Positions 9,747 to 20,589 of a stretch of 64,000 nt of DNA are shown one piece after another. The position numbers and the translations under genes were made by a program. Positions within the stretch are counted from its first letter, which is position 1; every line of letters begins with the position of its first letter. Source of the stretch: Plasmopara viticola (Eukaryota > Oomycota > Peronosporomycetes > Peronosporales > Peronosporaceae); assembly GCA_001695595.3 (NCBI GenBank), contig MBPM02000063.1, positions 124,001-188,000 on the forward strand, given 5' to 3'. The notes under the pieces were generated by a model. It had not been told where the DNA came from. It saw only the letters and a list, made by a program, of their open reading frames with translations, and searched no databases.

Positions 9747-12539
9747 TCAATGCGAACTTCCATGAATGCCGAGAGCCGCCGTTAAGTCCTTGTGGCGTGG
9801 CCCTGATAGTCCCTTGGTCATAATGTCCGCCGGCATGATCGTCGTCTCACAGTACTTGAGCTTGACTTCTCCGCGCTTGACCTCATCACGGATATGATGG
9901 TACTTTATGTCGATGTGTTTTGCGCGACCATGGTTCACCGGGTTCTTGGTCATCTTGATGCATGATTGATTGTCCTCGAGAATAACGAGTTCCGGTCCTG
10001 CATCGTTGGCCGTCATCATGATCTCGCATAGTAGACGATGAATCCACTTGCCTTCTTGGATGGCCAGACTCAGCGCGATGTATTCGGCTTCGCTCGTGGA
10101 CAGCGACACACTTAATTGTTTCTTGCTTCCCCAGCTGATGGGTGCACCAAGCACCATAAAAACGTAGCCCGACGTTGACTTGCGATCCGCGTGGTCACCA
10201 GCCCAATCAACGTCGGAGTAACCTCGGAAGTCGATTTCGCCGCTTGGTTGATAGCGTAGTCCGTGCGACTTGGTGCCTTGAAGGTAGCGGAAAATACGCT
10301 TGACGGCAGTCCAATGTTCTTGTTGCGGGTTCTCCATGAACCGCGACACATAGCCCACGGCGTATGCAATATCCGGGCGCGTCGCTGTCATCAAGTGCAT
10401 CAAAGCACCCACTGCTTCTCGAAACGGAGCATCCACCTTGGTTGCACTCTTGCTTGGCAATAGTTGAGTGCTCAAGTCGACCGGGCTGACAGTGGCCTTA
10501 CAGTCATTCATCCCAAAACGCTTGAGAATCTCATTGATGTAGCGTCGCTGGCACATGATAACACCGCCGTTGGGTTCATCCACCAACTCGATGCCCAGCA
10601 CAAATGTGCACTTGCTACTGTCCGTCATCTCGAAACGCGTCTTGAGGTCGCACTTCGTCTGCTCGATCATGTCTCGTGAGCTGCCTGTGACCAAAACATC
10701 GTCCACATAGATCAGGACCAGCACGCAGTGACCGTTCACCAACTTGATGTACAGACATGGGTCAAAGTCCGAAACTTGGAAACCAATCGAGCACACGAAT
10801 TTGTCGAAAGTCTCATTCCAGACGCGTGAGGCTTGCTTGAGACCGTAGATCGCTTTGACCAGTTCAAGGCAGTTGAAGTCGCCATCCATTTCGACGCCTT
10901 CAGGGATGACGCAGAACACTTTCTCCTTCATCACACCGTACAGGAACGCTGTCACAACATCGAGTTGGTCCAAAGGCCAGTCGAAGTGCTTGGTGACTGC
11001 GACAATCATTCGTAGAGTCGCGTACTTGACGACCGGTGAGAACGTCTCCATGTAGTCGATCCCGTATTTCTGCTTGAATCCTTTAGCAACGAGGCGCGCC
11101 TTGAATTTCTCGATCGAGCCATCCGCCTTTCGCTTGATCTTGAATACCCATTTGGTATCAATGGCGCGTTGGTTGGTCGGCAACTTGGCAGCACGAAAGA
11201 CTCCGCGAAGACGCATCGACTCCAGCTCTGCTTGAATGGCCTTGCGCCAGTGCACTTGGTCTGGTCCATTGACTGCATTTCGAAAAGTTGCAGGCTCAGC
11301 CAGATCGCATGCTTCGACCGCGTTGGCACTGGCTCGCCAAAATGTTGGCGGCGTAGAATCATCATCTTGATCACTAGTCCCTTTTTCTTCCTCGTCAATC
11401 AGTACATCCCGCGTCCTTGATCGACCTCTCCCGTGGTGGTCGTGTTCATTGTCCGGCGCACTTAATTCTTCCAGTCCTCTTTGACGATGACCCGAGCGTA
11501 CGACATTCGTGTCCTGTCGTGATTTACGCTTGCCAGTCTGCTTGTAGTTGACTTGACGCACGCTGTCCTCGTTTATCTCAAGCAAATCGGGGCCCAGCAC
11601 CGCATCCTCCAGTTCTTCATGTGGTGAGTCCGCCGAAAGTCCAAAGCTTGATTCATCAAAGTTGACGTCCCGACTGATGACTATTTGTCCGGCCTCGATG
11701 TCGAATACTCGATACGCTTTGGAGACTTCTTCGTACCCCATGAACAGTCCGACACAAGCCTTGGGGTCCCACTTGAGGCGCTTTTCACTTGGGGTCAGGA
11801 TGTGTGCTCGAGACCCAAAAACGCGCATGTGTTTGACGCTTGGCTTGGAATTGTGCACGATTTCGTACGGTGTCATGTGGGGAATCTTGGGCGATGGCAG
11901 TCTGTTCTTCACGTAGATCGCCGTCATTGCTGCTTCGGCCCAGAAACACTTGTCCAGTTTTGCATGATGCAGCAGACTCCGGCCGATGGTGACAATTGTT
12001 CTGATGGCCCGCTCTGCCGTCCCGTTGGTCTGATAGGCATACGGGACGGTGACCTGTTGCTCGATGCCTTCATCTTCGTAGAACATCTTGAGAGAGTTGG
12101 CAGCGAATTCTCGAGCTCCATCGTGGCGAACAAACTTGACCTTCTTCTCGAAATGGTGCTGAATTTTGACGATGAAGTTCCGGATGCAGTCTTCACTCTC
12201 GGACTTGGATCGCAAACAGAATCCCTTCATGCAGCCACTTGCTTCGTCCACGATCAATAGCAGATATCTGCTGCCACCAATCGACGCTTGTTCCATGGGG
12301 CCACAGATGTCAAAGTGAAGAAGCTCGAAGGTGTTGTAGCAGCGCTTGTCACGGTTGCTTGGGAATGGTTTTTGGACCATCTTTCCTTGCTGACAGCCGA
12401 GACACACGCTTGATCCACTTGACTTCGCAGGCATGGTCGCATCCTTGATCATGCCACTTGTGATCATTTTTCGAAGAACATCTAGTGGCGCATGACCCAT
12501 GCGTGCATGTAGATCAGCAGATCTGGAGCTCGTCACCAT
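9747..12539 (-). CDS. E4 pol: integrase, reverse transcriptase, RNase H (930 codons open)
   Basis: This is a complete, uninterrupted copia Pol. Approximate residues: HHCC zinc domain with LHARMGH and CLGC (10-49); integrase catalytic D77 (FDICGPM), D140 (RHDGAREF) and E176 (NGTAERA), a true DD35E spacing; acidic linker 300-400; RT with D527 (QLDVVTAFL) and YVDD at 611-614; RNase H with YSDVDWAGD (774-782), SEAEY (816-820), EDNQ (855-858) and KHIDIKYHH (874-882). It ends ALGIHGSSH, a few bases before the LTR. The frame is separated from gag only by a 1-base deletion near 12577; sister units read straight through there. All catalytic residues are present, so this is the best preserved Pol in the window. 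Without the upstream frame it would not be made from the normal polyprotein start. Confidence 0.92.
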   Translation of the reverse strand: MVTSSRSADLHARMGHAPLDVLRKMITSGMIKDATMPAKSSGSSVCLGCQQGKMVQKPFPSNRDKRCYNTFELLHFDICGPMEQASIGGSRYLLLIVDEASGCMKGFCLRSKSESEDCIRNFIVKIQHHFEKKVKFVRHDGAREFAANSLKMFYEDEGIEQQVTVPYAYQTNGTAERAIRTIVTIGRSLLHHAKLDKCFWAEAAMTAIYVKNRLPSPKIPHMTPYEIVHNSKPSVKHMRVFGSRAHILTPSEKRLKWDPKACVGLFMGYEEVSKAYRVFDIEAGQIVISRDVNFDESSFGLSADSPHEELEDAVLGPDLLEINEDSVRQVNYKQTGKRKSRQDTNVVRSGHRQRGLEELSAPDNEHDHHGRGRSRTRDVLIDEEEKGTSDQDDDSTPPTFWRASANAVEACDLAEPATFRNAVNGPDQVHWRKAIQAELESMRLRGVFRAAKLPTNQRAIDTKWVFKIKRKADGSIEKFKARLVAKGFKQKYGIDYMETFSPVVKYATLRMIVAVTKHFDWPLDQLDVVTAFLYGVMKEKVFCVIPEGVEMDGDFNCLELVKAIYGLKQASRVWNETFDKFVCSIGFQVSDFDPCLYIKLVNGHCVLVLIYVDDVLVTGSSRDMIEQTKCDLKTRFEMTDSSKCTFVLGIELVDEPNGGVIMCQRRYINEILKRFGMNDCKATVSPVDLSTQLLPSKSATKVDAPFREAVGALMHLMTATRPDIAYAVGYVSRFMENPQQEHWTAVKRIFRYLQGTKSHGLRYQPSGEIDFRGYSDVDWAGDHADRKSTSGYVFMVLGAPISWGSKKQLSVSLSTSEAEYIALSLAIQEGKWIHRLLCEIMMTANDAGPELVILEDNQSCIKMTKNPVNHGRAKHIDIKYHHIRDEVKRGEVKLKYCETTIMPADIMTKGLSGPRHKDLTAALGIHGSSH

Positions 12540-13798
12540 GTTTGCAGATCTTTGCGGTGTCCGAAGCCAGTATAGTCATCAGCGAGGTCCGCCGTTGCCA
12601 CTACTTGAGTCGAGTTCTTGCATGCTACATGCATTTTGGAACCGTCGAACACCACTCGAAACTTGCCGGTCTTGTTTATCTGCGGCACCGACAGCAGATT
12701 CTTGTTCATGTTCGGCACGAACAACGCATTCTTGATCTCGATGTCTTGTTCATCGCCATTGGGTAGAACCACCCGTTCGATGATGGTTCCCACACCCTTG
12801 ATTGCAGCTTTCCTGCCATCAGCCACCGAAAGTTCGCCTCCATCTTGTTCGTTGAGGCTTGTAAACTTGGCCTTGTCGTTGCAGATGTGGTGCGTTGCGC
12901 CGCTGTCGACCGCCCACATCCCTGGCATACTCTTGCCCGTTGATAGTCCACATTCACGCGAAACTGCGAAGGCGACTCGATCATGGTATTCGTAGTCGTC
13001 GTCGTTGCGCCATTGGACATTGTTGGCCCCGCGTCCACGACCATTGCCGCCGCGTCTTGGCCCTTTGTTTTCAGCTTTCTGCCTGGTCCAGCACCGATCC
13101 ACCGAGTGCCCCAGTCTTCCGCAATACGTGCATTGGTGCGGCTCACGTTCGGCACTGAACGCTTTCGCAGCGTCTTCAGTCTTCACCACCGTAGCCTTCG
13201 CACCTTGCCTCTTGATATGCTCGTTCGTCAGTACTCTCACGACGTCCCGCGATCGAAGCTCGTTGCTGCTCATCTCCAAGTTGAGAACGACGTTCTCGAA
13301 GCTCTTGGGCAGACTGCGCAGCAAACAGATCGCAACGTCCTCGTCCTCCATCTTGGCGCCGATGCTGCTTAGCTTGGCCGCGATGTTGAGGACCTCATTG
13401 CAATGATGCAACACATTGCCGCCTTCCGCCATCTCCATGCTGAATAGCTGGCGCTTCAAGTAGATACGCCCAGCCTTCTGCGACCCGCCGTAGAGTGTCT
13501 TGATGCGTGTCCACGCCACCCATGCTTCCTCACAGTCGTCAACCACATGATGGTAGTCCGCGTCCATATGCAGGAGCAAAAGACCGAAAGCGACGTTGCT
13601 CGACTTGACGTAGTCGTCCGAAGCGCGAGGATCCGTAAACGTCGGTGTCACCTCACGGTTCACGACATGCCAGACTGACTTGCTCAGGAACACGCCACGC
13701 ATGTAGCGGTTCCAAGTCGCGTAGTTGTCTCCATTGAATTTGTCAATGGAGATCTTGGCCGTGGAATCTTGCGAAGAGGACATGGCGCTTGGGCTCAT
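12533..13798 (-). CDS. E4 gag-protease, ends early by frameshift
   Basis: I chose the start [11 protein letters not shown], whose first ATG (13798) lies inside the PBS; a second ATG follows five codons later. The Gag body has [19 protein letters not shown], the copia Gag signature, and a CCHC knuckle [14 protein letters not shown]. Protease [12 protein letters not shown] follows. Near 12577 one C is missing relative to U1-U3 (TATAGTCATC against TATAGTCCATC), so the last residues are out of frame and the pol frame overlaps by 7 bases. Because a single base differs, this is a recent lesion or a sequencing error rather than a programmed shift. The other B copies do not use one here. Confidence 0.85.
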   Translation of the reverse strand: MSPSAMSSSQDSTAKISIDKFNGDNYATWNRYMRGVFLSKSVWHVVNREVTPTFTDPRASDDYVKSSNVAFGLLLLHMDADYHHVVDDCEEAWVAWTRIKTLYGGSQKAGRIYLKRQLFSMEMAEGGNVLHHCNEVLNIAAKLSSIGAKMEDEDVAICLLRSLPKSFENVVLNLEMSSNELRSRDVVRVLTNEHIKRQGAKATVVKTEDAAKAFSAEREPHQCTYCGRLGHSVDRCWTRQKAENKGPRRGGNGRGRGANNVQWRNDDDYEYHDRVAFAVSRECGLSTGKSMPGMWAVDSGATHHICNDKAKFTSLNEQDGGELSVADGRKAAIKGVGTIIERVVLPNGDEQDIEIKNALFVPNMNKNLLSVPQINKTGKFRVVFDGSKMHVACKNSTQVVATADLADDYTGFGHRKDLQTW

Positions 13799-13802
13799 AA
13801 CC
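13787..13802 (-). other. Primer-binding site of E4 with in-frame ATG
   Basis: The complement reads GGTTATGAGCCCAAGC directly after the LTR. It matches half of initiator tRNA-Met, like the family A site, although the B LTR is unrelated to the A LTR. The ATG at 13798-13796 opens the gag frame. Confidence 0.7.
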
Positions 13803-14077
13803 TGTTGGAAGTGGCGACGGAGTGAGGCTTGAAAAAGGCGAGGCGAAGGGAGTTCTTGATCGATTGACCAAGAAGACACTTGAGCTGTAAATGGGAGATT
13901 CGAAAGTGATTGATTTATCGGAGCTTATTCCTACTGCCTGATTTATATGTGTACACATATAAATCATGTGGGTCTTCCAATCAACCTACTCGTCTAATCA
14001 TATCTAAGGTAATTACCGTAAAAACTATCCGTAAGAACTCACCCTTTAAGTTCGGATTGTACCGGTAACCCTCAATA
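13803..14077 (-). repeat. Family-B LTR shared by E4 (5') and unit U1 (3')
   Basis: This 275-bp LTR serves as E4's 5' LTR and is followed at 14078 directly by mid-integrase sequence of U1. No polypurine tract separates them; intact E4 has one at 9740-9748. Confidence 0.9.
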
Positions 14078-15832
14078 GGACGGTGACCTGTTGCTCGATG
14101 CCTTCATCTTCGTAGAACATCTTGAGAGAGTTGGCAGCGAATTCTCGAGCTCCATCGTGGCGAACAAACTTGACCTTCTTCTCGAAATGGTGCTGAATTT
14201 TGACGATGACGTTCCGATGCAGTCTTCACTCTCGGACTTGGATCGCAAACAGAATCCCTTCATGCAGCCACTTGCTTCGTCCACGATCAATAGCAGATAT
14301 CTGCTGCCACCAATCGACGCTTGTTCCATAAGGCCACAGATGTCATTGTGAAGAAGCTCGAAGGTGTCGTAGCAGCGCTTGTCACGGTTGCTTGGGAATG
14401 GTTTTTGGACCATCTTTCCTTGCTGACAGCCGAGACACACGCTTGATCCACTTGACTTCGCAGGCATGGTCGCATCCTTAATCATGCCACTTGTGATCAT
14501 TTTTCGAAGAACATCTAGTGGCGCATGACCCATGTGTGCATGTAGATCAGCAGATCTAGAGCTCGTCACCATGTTTGCAGATCTTTGCGGTGTCCGAAGC
14601 CAGTATAGTCCATCAGCGAGGTCCGCCGTTGCCACTACTTGAGTCGAGTTCTTGCATGCTACATGCATTTTGGAACCGTCGAACACCACTCGAAACTTGC
14701 CGGTCTTGTTTATCTGCGGCACCGACAGCAGATTCTTGTTCATGTTCGGCACGAACAACGCATTCTTGATCTCGATGTCTTGTTCATCGCCATTGGGTAG
14801 AACCACCCGTTCGATGATGGTTTCCACACCCTTGATTGCAGCTTTCCTGCCATCAGCCACCGAAAGTTCGCCTCCATCTTGTTCGTTGAGGCTTGTAAAC
14901 TTGGCCTTGTCGCTGCAGATGTGGTGCGTTGCGCCGCTGTCGACCGCCCACATCCCTGGCATACTCTTGCCCGTTGATAGTCCACATTCACGCGAAACTG
15001 CGAAGGCGACTCGATCATGGTATTCGTAGTCGTCGTCGTTGCGCCATTGGACATTGTTGGCCCCGCGTCCACGACCATTGCCGCCGCGTCTTGGCCCTTT
15101 GTTTTCAGCTTTCTGCCTGGTCCAGCACCGATCCACCGAGTGCCCCAGTCTTCCGCAATACGTGCATTGGTGCGGCTCACGTTCGGCACTGAGCGCTTTC
15201 GCAGCGTCTTCAGTCTTCACCACCGTAGCCTTCGCACCTTGCCTCTTGATATGCTCGTTCGTCAGTGCTCTCACGACGTCCCGCGATCGAAGCTCGTTGC
15301 TGCTCATCTCCAAGTTGAGAACGACGTTCTCGAAGCTCTTGGGCAGACTGCGCAGCAAACAGATCGCAACGTCCTCGTCCTCCATCTTGGCGCCGATGCT
15401 GCTTAGCTTGGCCGCGATGTTGAGGACCTCATTGCAATGATGCAACACATTGCCGCCTTCCGCCATCTCCATGCTGAATAGCTGGCGCTTCAAGTAGATA
15501 CGCCCAGCCTTCTGCGACCCGCCGTAGAGTGTCTTGATGCGTGTCCACGCCACCCATGCTTCCTCACAGTCGTCAACCACATGATGGTAGTCCGCGTCCA
15601 TATGCAGGAGCAAAAGACCGAAAGCGACGTTGCTCGACTTGACGTAGTCGTCCGAAGCGCGAGGATCCGTAAACGTCGGTGTCACCTCACGGTTCACGAC
15701 ATGCCAGACTGACTTGGTCAGGAACACGCCACGCATGTAGCGGTTCCAAGTCGCGTAGTTGTCTCCATTGAATTTGTCAATGGAGATCTTGGCCGTGGAA
15801 TCTTGCGAAGAGGACATGGCGCTTGGGCTCAT
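14078..15832 (-). pseudogene. U1: gag-protease-truncated integrase
   Basis: Open from the PBS ATG (15832), this unit runs through Gag, knuckle [14 protein letters not shown], protease DSGATHHIC, and the GAG-pre-integrase HHCC region ([14 protein letters not shown]) into integrase. A single missing base near 14217 (GTTCCGATGC against GTTCCGGATGC) shifts the frame after SEDCI. The DNA still encodes the second catalytic Asp region, but out of frame. The sequence stops before the catalytic Glu, and RT and RNase H are absent. Gag and protease are otherwise intact, so the first 450 or so residues could still be expressed from the adjacent LTR. Confidence 0.85.
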
Positions 15833-15836
15833 AACC

Positions 15837-16111
15837 TGTTGGAAGTGGCGACGGAGTGAGGCTTGAAAAAGGCGAGGCGAAGGGAGTTCTTGATCGATTG
15901 ACCAAGAAGACACTTGAGCTGTAAATGGGAGATTCGAAAGTGATTGATTTATCGGAGCTTATTCCTACTGCCTGATTTATATGTGTACACATATAAATCA
16001 TGTGGGTCTTCCAATCAACCTACTCGTCTAATCATATCTAAGGTAATTACCGTAAAAACTATCCGTAAGAACTCACCCTATAAGTTCGGATTGTACCGGT
16101 AACCCTCAATA
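15837..16111 (-). repeat. Family-B LTR between U1 and U2
   Basis: The 275-bp LTR differs from the 13803 copy at one base that I can see (CCCTA against CCCTT near 16080). It keeps the 28-bp palindrome at 15973-16000. Confidence 0.9.
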
Positions 16112-17852
16112 GGACGGTGACCTGTTGCTCGATGCCTTCATCTTCGTAGAACATCTTGAGAGAGTTGGCAGCGAATTCTCGAGCTCCATCGTGGCGAACA
16201 AACTTGACCTTCTTCTCGTAATGGTGCTGAATTTTGACGATGACGTTCCGGATGCAGTCTTCACTCTCGGACTTGGATCGCAAACAGAATCCCTTCATGC
16301 AGCCACTTGCTTCGTCCACGATCAATAGCAGATATCTGCTGCCACCAATCGACGCTTGTTCCATGGGGCCACAGATGTCAAAGTGAAGAAGCTCGAAGGT
16401 GTCGTAGCAGCGCTTGTCACGGTTGCTTGGGAATGGTTTTTGGACCATCTTTCCTTGCTGACAGCCGAGACACACGCTTGATCTACTTGACTTCGCAGGC
16501 ATGGTCGCATCCTTGATCATGCCACTTGTGATCATTTTTCGAAGAACATCTAGTGGCGCATGACCCATGCGTGCATGTAGATCAGCAGATCTGGAGCTCG
16601 TCACCATGTTTGCAGATCTCTGCGGTGTCCGAAGCCAGTATAGTCCATCAGCGAGGTCCGCCGTTGCCACTACTTGAGTCGAGTTCTTGCATGCTACATG
16701 CATTTTGGAACCGTCGAACACCACTCGAAATTTGCCGGTCTTGTTTATCTGCGGCACCGACAGCAGATTCTTGTTCATATTCGGCACGAACAACGCATTC
16801 TTGATCTCGATGTCTTGTTCATCGCCATTGGGTAGAACCACCCGTTCGATGATGGTTCCCACACCCTTGATTGCAGCTTTCCTGCCATCAGCCACCGAAA
16901 GTTCGCCTCCATCTTGTTCGTTGAGGCTTGTAAACTTGGCCTTGTCGTTGCAGATGTGGTGCGTTGCGCCGCTGTCGACCGCCCACATCCCTGGCATACT
17001 CTTGCCCGTTGATAGTCCACATTCACGCGAAACTGCGAAGGCGACTCGATCATGGTATTCGTAGTCGTCGTCGTTGCGCCATTGGACATTGTTGGCCCCG
17101 CGTCCACGACCATTGCCGCCGCGTCTTGGCCCTTTGTTTTCAGCTTTCTGCCTGGTCCAGCACCGATCCACCGAGTGCCCCAGTCTTCCGCAATACGTGC
17201 ATTGGTGCGGCTCACGTTCGGCACTGAACGCTTTCGCAGCGTCTTCAGTCTTCACCACCGTAGCCTTCGCACCTTGCCTCTTGATATGCTCGTTCGTCAG
17301 TACTCTCACGACGTCCCGCGATCGAAGCTCGTTGCTGCTCATCTCCAAGTTGAGAACGACGTTCTCGAAGCTCTTGGGCAGACTGCGCAGCAAACAGATC
17401 GCAACGTCCTCGTCCTCCATCTTGGCGCCGATGCTGCTTAGCTTGGCCGCGATGTTGAGGACCTCATTGCAATGATGCAACACATTGCCGCCTTCCGCCA
17501 TCTCCATGCTGAATAGCTGGCGCTTCAAGTAGATACGCCCAGCCTTCTGCGACCCACCGTAGAGTGTCTTGATGCGTGTCCACGCCACCCATGCTTCCTC
17601 ACAGTCGTCAACCACATGATGGTAGTCCGCGTCCATACGCAGGAGCAAAAGACCGAAAGCGACGTTGCTCGACTTGACGTAGTCGTCCGAAACGCGAGGA
17701 TCCGTAAACGTCGGTGTCACCTCACGGTTCACGACATGCCTGACTGACTTGGTCAGGAACACGCCACGCATGTAGCGGTTCCAAGTCGCGTAGTTGTCTC
17801 CATTGAATTTGTCAATGGAGATCTTGGCCGTGGAATCTTGCGAAGAGGACAT
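16059..17852 (-). CDS. U2: open gag-protease-truncated integrase frame (about 598 codons)
   Basis: This is the only fully open copy among the deleted units. The ATG inside the PBS is ATA here, so the start is the next in-frame ATG (17852, [14 protein letters not shown]). It encodes a complete Gag with CCHC knuckle, protease DSGATHHIC, the HHCC domain, and integrase with both aspartates ([15 protein letters not shown]). After EQQVTV it runs into LTR sequence and stops at 16059. The integrase Glu, RT and RNase H are missing, so it is non-autonomous. It could supply Gag and protease, or act as a dominant-negative integrase; that role is inference. Confidence 0.85.
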   Translation of the reverse strand: MSSSQDSTAKISIDKFNGDNYATWNRYMRGVFLTKSVRHVVNREVTPTFTDPRVSDDYVKSSNVAFGLLLLRMDADYHHVVDDCEEAWVAWTRIKTLYGGSQKAGRIYLKRQLFSMEMAEGGNVLHHCNEVLNIAAKLSSIGAKMEDEDVAICLLRSLPKSFENVVLNLEMSSNELRSRDVVRVLTNEHIKRQGAKATVVKTEDAAKAFSAEREPHQCTYCGRLGHSVDRCWTRQKAENKGPRRGGNGRGRGANNVQWRNDDDYEYHDRVAFAVSRECGLSTGKSMPGMWAVDSGATHHICNDKAKFTSLNEQDGGELSVADGRKAAIKGVGTIIERVVLPNGDEQDIEIKNALFVPNMNKNLLSVPQINKTGKFRVVFDGSKMHVACKNSTQVVATADLADGLYWLRTPQRSANMVTSSRSADLHARMGHAPLDVLRKMITSGMIKDATMPAKSSRSSVCLGCQQGKMVQKPFPSNRDKRCYDTFELLHFDICGPMEQASIGGSRYLLLIVDEASGCMKGFCLRSKSESEDCIRNVIVKIQHHYEKKVKFVRHDGAREFAANSLKMFYEDEGIEQQVTVLLRVTGTIRTYRVSSYG

Positions 17853-17871
17853 GACGCTTGGGCTTATAACC

Positions 17872-18146
17872 TGTTGGATGTGGCGACGGAGTGAGGCTTG
17901 AAAAAGGCGAGGCGAGGGGAGTTCTTGATCGATTGACCAAGAAGACACTTGAGCTGTAAATGGGAGATTCGAAAGTGATTGATTTATCGGAGCTTATTCC
18001 TACTACCTGATTTATATGTGTACACATATAAATTATGTGGGTCTTCCAATCAACCTACTCGTCTAATCATATCTGAGGTAATTACCGTAAAAACTATCCG
18101 TAAGAACTCACCCTTTAAGTTCGGATTGTACCGGTAACCCTCAATA
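17872..18146 (-). repeat. Family-B LTR between U2 and U3
   Basis: This 275-bp LTR has about five differences from the 13803 copy, including TGTTGGATG at its end and one change in the palindrome. It shares the GGATG variant and the ATA form of the PBS with the 19893 copy, so U2 and U3 are a sister pair. Confidence 0.9.
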
Positions 18147-19887
18147 GGACGGTGACCTGTTGCTCGATGCCTTCATCTTCGTAGAACATCTTGAGAGAGT
18201 TGGCAGCGAATTCTCGAGCTCCATCGTGGCGAACAAACTTGACCTTCTTCTCGAAATGGTGCTGAATTTTGACGATAACGTTCCGGATGCAGTCTTCACT
18301 CTCGGACTTGGATCGCAAACAGAATCCCTTCATGCAGCCACTTGCTTCGTCCACGATCAATAGCAGATATCTGCTGCCACCAATCGACGCTTGTTCCATG
18401 GGGCCACAGATGTCAAAGTGAAGAAGCTCGAAGGTGTCGTAGCAGCGCTTGTCACGGTTGCTTGGGAATGGTTTTTGGACCATCTTTCCTTGCTGACAGC
18501 CGAGACACACGCTTGATCCACTTGACTTCACAGGCATGGTCGCCACTTGTGATCATTTTTCGAAGAACATCTAGTGGCGCATGACCCATGCGTGCATGTA
18601 GATCAGCAGATCTGGAGCTCGTCACCATGTTTGCAGATCTTTGCGGTGTCCGAAGCCAGTATAGTCCATCAGCGAGGTCCGCCGTTGCCACTACTTGAGT
18701 CGAGTTCTTGCATGCTACATGCATTTTGGAACCGTCGAACACCACTCGAAACTTGCCGGTCTTGTTTATTTGCGGCACCGACAGCAGATTCTTGTTCATG
18801 TTCGGCACGAACAACGCATTCTTGATCTCGATGTCTTGTTCATCGCCATTGGGTAGAACCACCCGTTCGATGATGGTTCCCACACCCTTGATTGCAGCTT
18901 TCCTGCCATCAGCCACCGAAAGTTCGCCTCCATCTTGTTCGTTGAGGCTTGTAAACTTGGCCTTGTCGTTGCAGATGTGGTGCGTTGCGCCGCTGTCGAC
19001 CGCCCACATCCCTGGCATACTCTTGCCCGTTGATAGTCCACATTCACGCGAAACTGCGAAGGCGACTCGATCATGGTATTCGTAGTCGTCGTCGTTGCGC
19101 CATTGGACATTGTTGGCCCCGCGTCCACGACCATTGCCGCCGCGTCTTGGCCCTTTGTTTTCAGCTTTCTGCCTGGTCCAGCACCGATCCACCGAGTGCC
19201 CCAGTCTTCCGCAATACGTGCATTGGTGCGGCTCACGTTCGGCACTGAACGCTTTCGCAGCGTCTTCAGTCTTCACCACCGTAGCCTTCGCACCTTGCCT
19301 CTTGATATGCTCGTTCGTCAGTACTCTCACGACGTCCCGCGATCAAAGCTCGTTGCTGCTCATCTCCAAGTTGAGAACGACGTTCTCGAAGCTCTTGGGC
19401 AGACTGCGCAGCAAACAAATCGCAACGTCCTCGTCCTCCATCTTGGCGCCGATGCTGCTTAGCTTGGCCGCGATGTTGAGGACCTCATTGCAATGATGCA
19501 ACACATTGCCGCCTTCCGCCATCTCCATGCTGAATAGCTGGCGCTTCAAGTAGATACGCCCAGCCTTCTGCGACCCGCCGTAGAGTGTCTTGATGCGTGT
19601 CCACGCCACCCATGCTTCCTCACAGTCGTCAACCACATGATGGTAGTCCGCGTCCATATGCAGGAGCAAAAGACCGAAAGCGACGTTGCTCGACTTGACG
19701 TAGTCGTCCGAAGCGCGAGGATCCGTAAACGTCGGTGTCACCTCACGGTTCACGACATGCCTGACTGACTTGGTCAGGAACACGCCACGCATGTAGCGGT
19801 TCCAAGTCGCGTAGTTGTCTCCATTGAATTTGTCAATGGAGATCTTGGCCGTGGAATCTTGCGAAGAGGACATGACGCTTGGGCTTA
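18147..19887 (-). pseudogene. U3: gag-protease-truncated integrase, broken
   Basis: It has the same content and junction as U2 with two extra lesions. One is TGA at 19343-19345 in Gag (CGA to TGA in the ELRSRD segment). The other is a 14-base deletion near 18540 that shifts the frame between protease and integrase. Knuckle and protease motif are intact in the middle open piece (18452-19330), and integrase D-D remains in 18115-18546. It is the outermost unit, adjacent to the LTR that borders the target duplication. Confidence 0.85.
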
Positions 19888-19892
19888 TAACC

Positions 19893-20167
19893 TGTTGGAT
19901 GTGGCGACGGAGTGAGGCTTGAAAAAGGCGAGGCGAAGGGAGTTCTTGATCGATTGACCAAGAAGACACTTGAGCTGTAAATGGGAGATTCGAAAGTGAT
20001 TGATTTATCGGAGCTTATTCCTACTGCCTGATTTATATGTGTACACATATAAATCATGTGGGTCTTCCAATCAACCTACTCGTCTAATCATATCTAAGGT
20101 AATTACCGTAAAAACTATCCGTAAGAACTCATCCTTTAAGTTCGGATTGTACTGGTAACCCTCAATA
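19893..20167 (-). repeat. Outer 5' LTR of the family-B block
   Basis: This 275-bp LTR ends at 20167 and is followed by the right copy of GGAGG and then E2's RNase H. It differs from the 3' LTR of E4 at about three bases, near 1.1 %. Confidence 0.9.
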
Positions 20168-20287
20168 GGAGGCAGAGTACATGGCGCTGACAGAAGCTGT
20201 TCAAGAGGCAATTTGGCTCAAAGCATTCCTATGCGAGCTTTGTGAAATGAAGAGCAACGAGCCTGTCAAGATTTACGAAGACAATCA
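20168..20287 (+). pseudogene. E2 RNase H, middle piece
   Basis: This is the continuation of E2's frame after the B block: [23 protein letters not shown], then [13 protein letters not shown] at the right edge. It joins the left part at GGAGG and is cut again at AATCA by E5. Only about 40 codons are present. Confidence 0.9.
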
Positions 20288-20589
20288 TGTTGAAAAAGGT
20301 CACTTGAGCGGAAGATGGCAAAATGCCAAGTGAATATATTTTAAAGGTCCTTAGTTCGCGACTACATGCTACCTCTAAGCCAATGATTTATCTAAGCCAA
20401 TCAGAGAGACTTACAATCCTGAGGCAAACATCTTCCCATCCGGGCGCAATCATCTTCCCATCCTGAAACCGATCTTTTGCCCATCTTGAACCCGCTCATT
20501 CAGTCAGTCATCAATTGATTGCGGATATTCGTACTTACCGATATGTAGCCGCGGGTCGAGGCGTTTCTGTGCTAGCATCTTCGACAACA
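20288..20589 (-). repeat. E5 3' LTR (A2)
   Basis: 302 bp, bounded by TGTTG and CAACA, with the complement polypurine tract CTCCCACTCG beginning at 20590. The RNase H reading frame enters this LTR and stops at 20535. Confidence 0.9.

Larger units (their letters stand above)
4678..20167 (-). mobile_element. Family-B block: full element E4 plus three tandem deleted units, one insertion
   Basis: The block starts and ends with B LTRs. It is bordered by the same five bases, GGAGG (4673-4677 and 20168-20172), and E2's RNase H frame resumes exactly after the right copy. In element orientation the order is LTR, unit U3, LTR, U2, LTR, U1, LTR, complete E4, LTR. Neighbouring units share LTRs. The 3' LTR is itself split by E3. 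One intact target duplication around five LTRs means either that the array was inserted whole or, more likely, that it expanded in place by recombination after one B element had inserted. Confidence 0.9.
13803..20167 (-). repeat. Tandem array of three deleted B units (period about 2,035 bp)
   Basis: LTRs start at 13803, 15837, 17872 and 19893, giving periods of 2,034, 2,035 and 2,021 bp. Each unit is one LTR plus PBS, gag, protease and integrase up to the codons for EQQVTV. It then joins the next LTR at exactly the same base (CTCAATA next to GGACGGTGACC, complement). The 1- and 14-base length differences are later small deletions in U1 and U3. An identical junction in all three units shows a single origin followed by amplification. 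Confidence 0.93.

Noticed and set aside
12533..12539. Programmed frameshift between gag and pol in E4.
   Set aside because: U1-U3 and the family A elements are in one frame at this point, and E4 differs from them by a single missing base.
12983..13406. Long plus-strand reading frames repeated at about 12.98, 15.02, 17.05, 19.07 and 38.27 kb.
   Set aside because: They are exact antisense shadows of the family-B gag and recur only because gag recurs. They show no copia-independent domain and no own promoter.
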